From Comamonadaceae bacterium (GTDB lineage Bacteria; Pseudomonadota; Gammaproteobacteria; Burkholderiales; Burkholderiaceae_C): a stretch of DNA of 11,382 nucleotides. The position numbers and the translations under genes were made by a program. A model generated the notes under the pieces. It ran no database searches, was not told where the DNA came from, and saw nothing but the letters and a program-made list of their open reading frames with translations. The stretch spans positions 1-11,382 of the forward strand of contig CANGYC010000052.1 in NCBI GenBank assembly GCA_947457975.1, given 5' to 3'. This document shows, one piece after another, positions 1 to 5,527 of the stretch. The number at the start of each line of letters is the position of its first letter. Position 1 is the stretch's first letter.

Positions 1-20
1 CGCCCCATCTCCCGAGGCCG

Positions 21-107
21 CGTAGGAGCCCAGTCCCCTGGGCGATGGCTGCCCGTGCACGCGCCACCGAGGTGCACCACGAATCGCCGAGGGACTCGGC
101 TCCTACG
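21..107. repeat. REPIN-like element: two REP sequences in inverted orientation
   Basis: Two units face each other. The left one starts with GTAG (22-25), followed by a 6-bp hairpin, GCCCAG (28-33) and CTGGGC (38-43), with a TCCC loop. The right one, read on the minus strand, starts with GTAG (106-103), followed by a hairpin of GCCGAG and CTCGGC (86-91 and 95-100 on the plus strand) with a GGA loop. The outer 17 bases (21-37 and 91-107) are complementary with one mismatch, and GTGCAC (55-60 and 72-77) can pair in the middle, so the whole element can also fold as one long imperfect hairpin. A GTAG tetranucleotide next to a short palindrome is the hallmark of REP sequences mobilised by REP-associated tyrosine transposases (RAYT); an inverted pair is called a REPIN. 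No second copy is visible in the window and no RAYT gene is present. The transcript of the minus-strand genes ends in this element, so it may also stabilise or terminate that mRNA. Confidence 0.72.
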
Positions 108-1491
108 CGCGCTCGCTTCTGCGCAGCAGCGCCATGGCGCGGCGCATCAGCTCGGGCATGCGCATGCACAGCAGCGCGAGCATGGCCAGGTTGGCCAGGC
201 CCAGGCCGCCCAGGAGCTGCGGCACCGACAGGCCCAGGCTCAGCAGGGCGCCAGCCAGGAGCGCGCTGGCGACCATGAAGAGCGCATTGAGCACGTTGTT
301 GGCCGCCACCACCCGTGCGCGGTGCGTGGCGGGGCTGCGCAGCTGCATCAAGGCATAGAGCGGCACGCTGAAGAGGCCGGCGCTGGCGCTGAGCAGGAAC
401 AAGTCGGCCAGCACCCGCCAGTGCGTGGGCTGCGCCAGGAAGGCCCAGGCATCGAGCGCGGGGCTGGGCGACAGGCGCGGGGGCAGTCCCTGGCAGGCGG
501 CATACAGGTCCATGCTGAACACCGTCATGCCCAACGCACCGAGCGGCACCAGGCCCAGCTCCAGGCGCCCGCGGCTGAAGATCTCGCACAGCAGCGAGCC
601 CCCTGCAATGCCCAAGGAGAACATGAGCAGCAGCAGCGAGGCCACGCCTTCGCTGCCGTGCAGCACCTCCTTGGCCAACACTGGAAACTGGGCCAGGAAC
701 ACCGCCCCAAAGAACCACAGCCAGCTGATGCCCAGCAGCGTGCTGAACAGCACGCTGTCCTGGCGCGCCAAGCGCAGATGGCTGAGCGTTTCGCGCCAGG
801 CGTTCCAGTTGAGCTGGAGCGCCGGGTCGGTGGCCGGCAGGATGGGCACGAACTGCGCACTCAGCCGGCCGAGCAGGGCCAGGGCCAGGCAGGCGGTGGC
901 CACGGCCGCGGGGCCCACCTCGGGCAGCGCGATCAGCAGGCCACCGGCCAGGTTGCCCAGCAGGATGGCGAGAAAAGTGCCCATCTCCACCAGGCCGTTG
1001 CCGCCGGTGAGTTCATGCTCCTCCAGCACCTGCGGCAGCAGCGCGTACTTGAGCGGCCCGAACACCGTGGAGTGCAGGCCCATGAGGAAGGTGCAGGCCA
1101 GCAGCAGCGCCGCCTGCAGGCCGGGCTGCGGGAGCAAGAAGCCTGCGGCGGCGGCGGCCATGATGGCAATCTCCAGGTTCTTCACGGCCCGGATCACCCG
1201 GCTTTTTTCCAGCTTGTCTGAGAGCTGGCCGCTGGTGGCCGAGCACAGCACGAAGGGCAGGATGAAGACCGCCCCGATCACCAGGCCGGCCAGGGCCGGC
1301 GGCAGCCAGGCCACCTGCAGCTGGTAGGTCACCAGCACGGTGAAGGCGAACTTGAAGAGGTTGTCGTTGGCCGCGCCCGCGAACTGCGTCCAGAAGAAGG
1401 GCGCAAAGCGCCGCTGGCGCATCAGCGCGAACTGGCTGGGGCGGGGGGGCGCCGCCGCAGCCTTGGCCTTGAGGTCCGGCGTGACGCTCAC
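103..1491 (-). CDS. MFS transporter, LplT-like (lysophospholipid transporter family)
   Basis: A 462-residue inner-membrane protein of the major facilitator superfamily with about twelve hydrophobic segments spread from residue 45 to 445. Family signatures visible are GAANDNLFKFAFT (39-51), SGQLSDKLEKSRVIR (87-101), the GLHSTVFGPLKYALLPQ stretch (138-154), ELTGGNGLVEMGTF (160-173) and HRARVVAANNVLNALF (390-405). These match LplT and the transporter half of MFS-acyltransferase-acyl-ACP synthetase fusions, which flip lysophospholipids inward for reacylation. No acyltransferase domain is attached and none is encoded in the window, so substrate identity is inferred only from the family. The start is a GTG whose last two bases overlap the pirin stop codon (GTGA, 1491-1488); no strong Shine-Dalgarno precedes it, which suits translational coupling. 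An internal ATG at residue 24 would cut off only the non-membrane N-terminus. The TAG stop lies inside the REP element at 21-107. The same open frame runs upstream through the pirin gene, but that part is non-coding shadow. Confidence 0.88.
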   Translation of the reverse strand: MSVTPDLKAKAAAAPPRPSQFALMRQRRFAPFFWTQFAGAANDNLFKFAFTVLVTYQLQVAWLPPALAGLVIGAVFILPFVLCSATSGQLSDKLEKSRVIRAVKNLEIAIMAAAAAGFLLPQPGLQAALLLACTFLMGLHSTVFGPLKYALLPQVLEEHELTGGNGLVEMGTFLAILLGNLAGGLLIALPEVGPAAVATACLALALLGRLSAQFVPILPATDPALQLNWNAWRETLSHLRLARQDSVLFSTLLGISWLWFFGAVFLAQFPVLAKEVLHGSEGVASLLLLMFSLGIAGGSLLCEIFSRGRLELGLVPLGALGMTVFSMDLYAACQGLPPRLSPSPALDAWAFLAQPTHWRVLADLFLLSASAGLFSVPLYALMQLRSPATHRARVVAANNVLNALFMVASALLAGALLSLGLSVPQLLGGLGLANLAMLALLCMRMPELMRRAMALLRRSERA

Positions 1492-2528
1492 GCCGGGACC
1501 GTGGGTACCGCGGGCTGGGGCTCCTCGGTGCGCCCGTCGGGATGGCGGGCAAACCGACGCGGCTCGCGGCCATGCACGGGGGCGTGGTCGGGCCAGGGCC
1601 AGCCGCCGAACTCGGTGCGCTGGTAGTCCATGATGGCTTGGCGGATTTCGGTCTGTGTGTTCATCACGAAAGGGCCGTGCTGGGCCACTGGCTCGGCGAT
1701 GGGCCGGCCCTGCAGCAACAGGAACTCCGCCTCGGTGGTGCCGCGGTTGTGCAGTTCTACAGTGGCATCGCCGCGCAGCTCGATGGCGGCGTGGCGGTCC
1801 AGGCCCTGTCCGGCAATGGCCACCTGCTGGCCCTTGAAGAAGTACAGCATGCGGCGCGTGCTGGCCTGTGCAGGCGGGAGGATCCAGCTGGCACCGGGCG
1901 CCAGGCGCAGGGTCCAGATGGCCACGTCGGCGTCGGCTTGCGCGGCCCAGGAATCCGGCGGCGGCGGCAGCGGCGCGCCTGCGCCGGCCAGCTGGCCGGC
2001 GACCACGGTGACGTCTACACCGCTGCCTTGCACCAGGCGCGGCACCTGGTGCGCCCAGAACATGGTGAAGTGCGGCGCCACCATCTTGAGCCGGCCCGGC
2101 AGGTTCAGCCAGATCTGGAAGAGCTCCAGCGGGTTGGCCGCCTGCGTGTCCAGTAGCGGGAACATCTCGGAATGCACGATGCCTTCGCCGGCGGTGAGCC
2201 ACTGCACATCACCGCGCCCGAAGCGGGCGGCCGCACCCAGCGAGTCGGCGTGGTCGATCAGGCCTCGGCGCACGATGGTCACCGTCTCGAAGCCGCGGTG
2301 TGGGTGCGATGGAAAGCCGGGCACCGTGCGGCCGTGGTACATGCTCCAGCCGTCCTGGCGGCTGAAGTCCGAGCCCAGCTGCCGGCCCGCCAGCGAGGTG
2401 GCCGGGCCCATGTGGGGCGCGGCCACCGGGTAGGCGTCGTCGTGGTAGGCGCAAAAGAGAAAGGGATCGATGGTGGGCCAGGGAAAGCCCAGGGGCTGGG
2501 CGCCCAGGATGGGGGAGGAAGAGGTCAT
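1488..2528 (-). CDS. Pirin family protein
   Basis: A 346-residue bicupin of the pirin family. The N-terminal cupin carries the metal-binding set intact: His75 and His77 in HPHRGFETVT (75-84), His119 and Glu121 in GEGIVHSE (114-121), as in human pirin and the quercetinase-active bacterial pirins. The pirin C-terminal domain covers about residues 200-300 and ends with the usual FVMNTQTEIRQAIMDYQ block (288-303). It is longer than the roughly 290-residue human protein, with a Pro-rich insert near 183-192 and a charged Pro-rich tail from 313. Bacterial pirins are soluble iron or nickel proteins; some cleave quercetin, others modulate enzymes or regulators, so the substrate here is unknown. The ATG start is supported by an AGGA (2540-2537) spaced 8 nt from it. 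The gene begins 52 nt after the serA stop and overlaps the transporter start by 4 nt, so serA-pirin-MFS may be co-transcribed. Confidence 0.93.
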   Translation of the reverse strand: MTSSSPILGAQPLGFPWPTIDPFLFCAYHDDAYPVAAPHMGPATSLAGRQLGSDFSRQDGWSMYHGRTVPGFPSHPHRGFETVTIVRRGLIDHADSLGAAARFGRGDVQWLTAGEGIVHSEMFPLLDTQAANPLELFQIWLNLPGRLKMVAPHFTMFWAHQVPRLVQGSGVDVTVVAGQLAGAGAPLPPPPDSWAAQADADVAIWTLRLAPGASWILPPAQASTRRMLYFFKGQQVAIAGQGLDRHAAIELRGDATVELHNRGTTEAEFLLLQGRPIAEPVAQHGPFVMNTQTEIRQAIMDYQRTEFGGWPWPDHAPVHGREPRRFARHPDGRTEEPQPAVPTVPA

Positions 2529-2580
2529 GCGGCGGGTCCTGAAAGCTGCCCGCGAGGTTAGCGCATTCGCGGTGCCCCTT

Positions 2581-3819
2581 TCAGAACAGCACGCGCGTCT
2601 TGATGGTGCCCGGCACCAGCGCCACCGCCTTGAGCGCGCCTTCGGGGTAGTGGGTGTCGATGTCGGTCACCACGTAGCCGATGTCGCCCCTAGTGTGAAG
2701 GTACTGCGCGGCGATGTTGATGTGCTGCGTCGAGAGCACCCGGTTGAGCTCGGACAGCACGCCCGGCACGTTGCGGTGGATGTGCAGCAGCCGGTGCTTG
2801 CCCGGGTGCGCGGGCAGCGCCACCTCCGGGAAATTCACCGAGGTGGTGGTGGTGCCGTTGTCGCTGTACTTGACGAGCTTGTCCGCCACCTCGCTGCCGA
2901 TGTGGGCTTGCGCCTCCAGCGTGGAGCCGCCGATGTGCGGCGTGAGCAGGACGTTGTCCAGGCCGCGCAGTTCCGAGATGAACACCTCCTGGGCGCTGGC
3001 GGGCTCGGTGGGGAACACATCGATGGCAGCGCCGGTCAGGCGCCGCACGCGCAGGGCCAGCGCCAGGGGCTCGATATCCACCACGCGCCCACGCGAGGCA
3101 TTGATCAGCACGCTGCCGGGCTTCATCTGGTCGAGCTCGCGCGCGCCGATCATCCATTCGGTGTCCGGCGTCTCGGGCACGTGCAGGCTGAGTACGTCCG
3201 ACTGCGCCAGCAGCTCGGCCAGGTTCTGCACCTGGCGCGCATTGCCCAGCGGCAGCTTGGCCACCACGTCATGAAAGAGCACCCGCATGCCCAGCGCCTC
3301 GGCCAGCACCGACAGCTGCGTGCCAATGGCGCCATAGCCCACGATGCCCAGGGTCTTGCCGCGGATCTCGTGCGAATGCTCGGCCGTCTTGAGCCAGCGG
3401 CCGCTGTGCGCTGCGGCATTCTTCTCGGGAATGCCGCGCAGCAGCAGGATGGCCTCTGCCAGTACCAGTTCAGCCACCGAGCGGGTGTTGGAATAGGGCG
3501 CATTGAATACGGCAATGCCGCGCGCACCGGCGGCCAGCAGGTCCACCTGGTTGGTGCCGATGCAAAAGCAGCCCACAGCGGCCAGGCGGGGCGCGTGCGC
3601 GAGCACCTGCTCGCTGAGCTGCGTGCGCGAGCGGATGCCCAGAAAGTGCACCTCGGGCAGCAGGGCCTGCAGCTCTGCCTCGTCTGGCGCGCCAGTCAGG
3701 CGTTGGATCTGGCAGTAGCCGGCCGCCTCGATGGCCTGCACCGCCGAGGCGTGGATGCCTTCGAGCAGCAGGAAGCGGATCTTCGTTTTGTCCAGCGAGG
3801 TCTTGGCGATGGCGGTCAT
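2581..3819 (-). CDS. serA: D-3-phosphoglycerate dehydrogenase, ACT-domain type
   Basis: Oxidises 3-phosphoglycerate to 3-phosphohydroxypyruvate with NAD, the first committed step of serine synthesis, in the cytoplasm. The 412-residue product aligns by eye almost end to end with E. coli SerA (410 residues). The substrate-binding half has GCFCIGTNQVDL (83-94) and FNAPYSNTRSVAEL (105-118). The Rossmann motif is GYGAIG (161-166). The catalytic trio is Arg243, Glu272 and His295, equivalent to E. coli Arg240, Glu269 and His292. The C-terminal ACT domain (about 342-412) keeps His348, Asn350 and Asn368, the positions that bind inhibitory serine in E. coli, so feedback inhibition should be intact. I chose the ATG at 3819 because the protein then begins like E. 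coli SerA; an in-frame ATG at 3852 would add 11 residues without family support. No clear Shine-Dalgarno precedes 3819; a hairpin occupies that place. Confidence 0.95.
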   Translation of the reverse strand: MTAIAKTSLDKTKIRFLLLEGIHASAVQAIEAAGYCQIQRLTGAPDEAELQALLPEVHFLGIRSRTQLSEQVLAHAPRLAAVGCFCIGTNQVDLLAAGARGIAVFNAPYSNTRSVAELVLAEAILLLRGIPEKNAAAHSGRWLKTAEHSHEIRGKTLGIVGYGAIGTQLSVLAEALGMRVLFHDVVAKLPLGNARQVQNLAELLAQSDVLSLHVPETPDTEWMIGARELDQMKPGSVLINASRGRVVDIEPLALALRVRRLTGAAIDVFPTEPASAQEVFISELRGLDNVLLTPHIGGSTLEAQAHIGSEVADKLVKYSDNGTTTTSVNFPEVALPAHPGKHRLLHIHRNVPGVLSELNRVLSTQHINIAAQYLHTRGDIGYVVTDIDTHYPEGALKAVALVPGTIKTRVLF

Positions 3820-3834
3820 GCCGCAGTCTGCGGC
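3820..3834 (-). promoter_or_regulatory. Hairpin touching the serA start codon
   Basis: In the serA mRNA the 15 bases directly before the ATG read GCCGCA-GAC-TGCGGC, a perfect 6-bp GC stem with a 3-base loop, exactly where a ribosome-binding site would sit. It could restrain initiation at 3819, or be incidental if translation starts at 3852. The structure is seen; the role is inferred. Confidence 0.35.
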
Positions 3835-3892
3835 CGCCCGCTGTGGTGGCATGCAAACGCCCGCCGATGCCTGCTGTCATCGCGGTGCGCGC

Positions 3893-3938
3893 GCGCCCAC
3901 GGGGCCCCCGCCTACAGCTCTGGTCCCGCCGTGGGTCG
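3893..3938 (-). terminator. Possible stem-loop after birA
   Basis: CCCACGG (3896-3902) and CCGTGGG (3929-3935) are inverted repeats, extended by GCG/CGC across a one-base bulge. They lie just past the birA stop in the 120-nt gap before serA. There is no T-run after the stem, so this is not a canonical intrinsic terminator. It may mark a boundary between the SET-birA unit and serA. I see no convincing promoter for serA in the same gap. Confidence 0.25.
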
Positions 3939-3940
3939 CC

Positions 3941-4753
3941 TCAGCCGCGCGGCCGCACGCTCACGTCGGCGCTGAGGATGTCCTCGACCTGGCCACCGAT
4001 GTCCACGCGCAAGGCGCCCGAGGCCGAGACACCCAGGGCCCGGCCCTGGCGTCCATCGGACAGCTGCACCTCGCGCCCGGCCAGCAGGTCGCGGCGTGCA
4101 AAGCGCTCGGTGAAGGCGGCAAAGCCCTGCTGTTCAAAGCACTGCAGCGCGCGCACCAGCGGTGCTGCGACGGCGGCCAAGGCGGCAGGGGCGTCCAGCA
4201 GGGGTGCGGCTTCCTGCAGCCAGGCGGGAGCCTGCGCGGCCATGGCCTGGCCGGGCGAGGGCGGGGGCACCCACGCGGGTGCGGGCCGGCACACGTTGAT
4301 GCCCACGCCCACGATCACATAGCGGGCGCTGCCTACGCTGGCGGTTTCCACCAAAATGCCGGCGAGCTTGGCGCTGTCCAGCCAGAGGTCGTTGGGCCAC
4401 TTCAGGCGGATGTCGGCGCCCGAGGCTTGGGCCAGGCTGTCGGCCAGGCTCGTGCCCACGGCCAGCGAGAGGCCGCCCCAGTCGGCCGGGCTCATCACCA
4501 GGCCCAGCGAGAAGGTCAGTGCCGAGCCGGGCGGGGTGTGCCACTGGCGGCCCAGGCGGCCGCGGCCGGCGGTCTGGCGCTCGGCCACCAGCAAGGTGGG
4601 CTCGGTCTGGCCCGCGCGGCAGCGGCGCATGAGCTCGGTGTTGCTGGAGTCGATCTCGGGCAGCACCTCCACGGTGAAGCCCGGCAGTGCAGGGGCCACG
4701 GCCTCCCAGATGGCCTCAGCCGGCCAGCGCAGCGGTGCTTGGGCAAGCCCCAT
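3941..4753 (-). CDS. birA: Biotin--[acetyl-CoA-carboxylase] ligase, without DNA-binding domain
   Basis: Activates biotin with ATP to biotinoyl-AMP and transfers it to the lysine of biotin carboxyl carrier proteins. The 270-residue cytoplasmic protein has the catalytic core motifs in order: DSSNTE (35-40), the biotinoyl-AMP loop GRGRLGRQW (63-71), KWPNDL (118-123, with the Lys equivalent to E. coli Lys183), KLAGILVE (129-136) and GVGIN (149-153). The C-terminal SH3-like domain covers about 222-268. E. coli BirA (321 residues) carries an N-terminal helix-turn-helix; here the core begins within about 25 residues of the start, so this is a monofunctional class I ligase that should not repress biotin genes itself. 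The ATG lies 8 nt after the stop of the SET-domain gene, with an AAGGA inside that gene's last codons about 12 nt upstream, indicating co-transcription with it. Confidence 0.93.
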   Translation of the reverse strand: MGLAQAPLRWPAEAIWEAVAPALPGFTVEVLPEIDSSNTELMRRCRAGQTEPTLLVAERQTAGRGRLGRQWHTPPGSALTFSLGLVMSPADWGGLSLAVGTSLADSLAQASGADIRLKWPNDLWLDSAKLAGILVETASVGSARYVIVGVGINVCRPAPAWVPPPSPGQAMAAQAPAWLQEAAPLLDAPAALAAVAAPLVRALQCFEQQGFAAFTERFARRDLLAGREVQLSDGRQGRALGVSASGALRVDIGGQVEDILSADVSVRPRG

Positions 4754-4761
4754 GGCGGCGC

Positions 4762-5370
4762 TCAGTCCTTGCTCTTTTTCTTGGACTTACGCTTGGCCTT
4801 TTCCTTGGCCTTCAGTTTGACTTTGGCCTTGGCCTTGTCTTTGCCCTTGGTTTTTTGCTCGGGCTTGTCTTTGGGCGCCAGCAGCGTGCCGCGGCAGCCG
4901 GGCGCGCCGCACCAGCAGGGGTACTCGGCCAGGAGCTTCTTGGTGTAGGGCGCGTCGATGATCAGCCCGTAGTCATAAAAAAGCTCTTGACCGGTGGGGA
5001 TGTTGCGCAGCGCCTTGATGAAGACGCGGCCTTCCTGCTCGTCGGCTTCGCAGTTGGGCGCGCAGCTGTGGTTGATCCAGCGCGAGGAGTTGCCGCCGTG
5101 CTTGGCGTCGATCACGTGCTTTTCGTCCACATGAAAGTAGAAGGTGTGGTTGGGGTCCTTGGGGTCGTGCGGATGGCGGCGCAGCGCTTCCTTCCAGCTG
5201 ATGACCTCGCCCACGTATTCAATCAGCACCTCGCCTTCGGCCAGGTCTTGCACCGCAAACACGCCCTTGCCATGCACGCCCGAGCGCCGCGTCTGGATGC
5301 GACGGCCTGGAACCGCTGCAGCGGCGCCGGCCGTGGGGGCCTGGGACTTGGAAGAGCTGTTTTTGGGCAC
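4762..5370 (-). CDS. SET domain-containing protein-lysine N-methyltransferase
   Basis: A 202-residue protein predicted to transfer methyl groups from S-adenosylmethionine to protein lysines. The SET domain starts after a short Ala/Ser-rich leader: SGVHGKGVFA (30-39, SAM-binding GxG), YVGEVISW (52-59), RWINHSCAPNC (97-107, the NHSCxPN pseudoknot motif) and ELFYDYG (129-135, with Tyr134 the expected catalytic-region tyrosine). A post-SET zinc cluster follows, Cys152, Cys154 and Cys159 in CWCGAPGC, with Cys103 the likely fourth ligand. From residue 167 the tail is Lys-rich. I chose the GTG at 5370 because it gives a leader of the usual length; no ATG is available between it and unrelated sequence, and no Shine-Dalgarno precedes it. 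The frame stays open far upstream to 6174, but that overlaps topB antisense and is not coding. It is divergent from topB and 8 nt upstream of birA. The substrate is unknown. Confidence 0.9.
   Translation of the reverse strand: MPKNSSSKSQAPTAGAAAAVPGRRIQTRRSGVHGKGVFAVQDLAEGEVLIEYVGEVISWKEALRRHPHDPKDPNHTFYFHVDEKHVIDAKHGGNSSRWINHSCAPNCEADEQEGRVFIKALRNIPTGQELFYDYGLIIDAPYTKKLLAEYPCWCGAPGCRGTLLAPKDKPEQKTKGKDKAKAKVKLKAKEKAKRKSKKKSKD
4765..4872 (-). repeat. Hexanucleotide-derived (Lys-x) repeat tail of the SET protein
   Basis: The last 36 codons of the SET gene hold 18 lysines. From residue 173 to 201 every odd residue is lysine, 15 in a row at period two, with Ala, Val, Leu, Glu, Arg, Ser and others between. 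In DNA this is a degenerate 6-bp repeat of the type AAGGCC, with AAG alternating with a variable codon. Such tracts can grow or shrink by slippage. The tail resembles histone H1-like nucleic-acid-binding tails. Confidence 0.8.
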
Positions 5371-5527
5371 GATGGGAATTTTGGTATGGTTAATTAGGCA
5401 GGCGCGCGCGAGCGTGTGTGCGTGCGCGCGAGGCGGCATTGTAGGGGCCGGTCCCCACAGCCAGCGCAACCCAGACAAGGCGAGACGATGCGCAATCGGC
5501 TCGCGAACCAGCAAAGTGGTGACGAAG
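5371..5527. promoter_or_regulatory. Divergent regulatory region between the SET gene and topB
   Basis: This 157-bp gap must hold the start signals of both genes. An AT-rich patch at about 5375-5398 sits directly before the SET start and stands out from the GC-rich surroundings. On the plus strand TTGGGC (5363-5368), a 16-bp spacer and TATGGT (5385-5390) form a weak sigma70-like candidate for topB. I see no clear box pair on the minus strand. Next comes an alternating purine-pyrimidine tract (5402-5430), then a short hairpin TGT-a-GGGG / CCCC-ACA (5440-5459). An ATG at 5488 has an AAGGCGAG before it but is out of frame with topB. Confidence 0.5.
5402..5430. other. Alternating purine-pyrimidine (potential Z-DNA) tract
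   Basis: The sequence alternates G/C and G/T strictly from 5412 to 5430 (19 nt) and from 5402 to 5410 (9 nt), interrupted by a single GAG. Long CG/TG alternation is the classic sequence that flips to Z-DNA under negative supercoiling, and the GCGCGC runs at both ends can also pair with each other. The sequence is plain; formation of Z-DNA or a cruciform in the cell is inference. Confidence 0.6.

Noticed and set aside
55..1221. Long plus-strand open frame opposite the MFS gene
   Set aside because: Gln/His/Ala-rich, low-complexity translation typical of antisense frames in GC-rich DNA; the minus strand encodes a clear family member.
1492..2202. N-terminal extension of the MFS frame across the pirin gene
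   Set aside because: Pro/Arg/Ala-rich out-of-frame translation of the pirin gene; the transporter begins at the GTG at 1491.
2529..2580. CCGCG/CGCGG stem between serA and the pirin
   Set aside because: Only 5 bp with a 13-base loop and no proper T-run; too weak to call a terminator.
2470..3975. Long plus-strand open frame opposite serA
   Set aside because: Antisense shadow of a well-conserved gene; no recognisable domain.
3731..4948. Plus-strand open frame opposite birA and the SET tail
   Set aside because: Antisense shadow; its hydrophobic-looking end only mirrors the Lys-x repeat codons.
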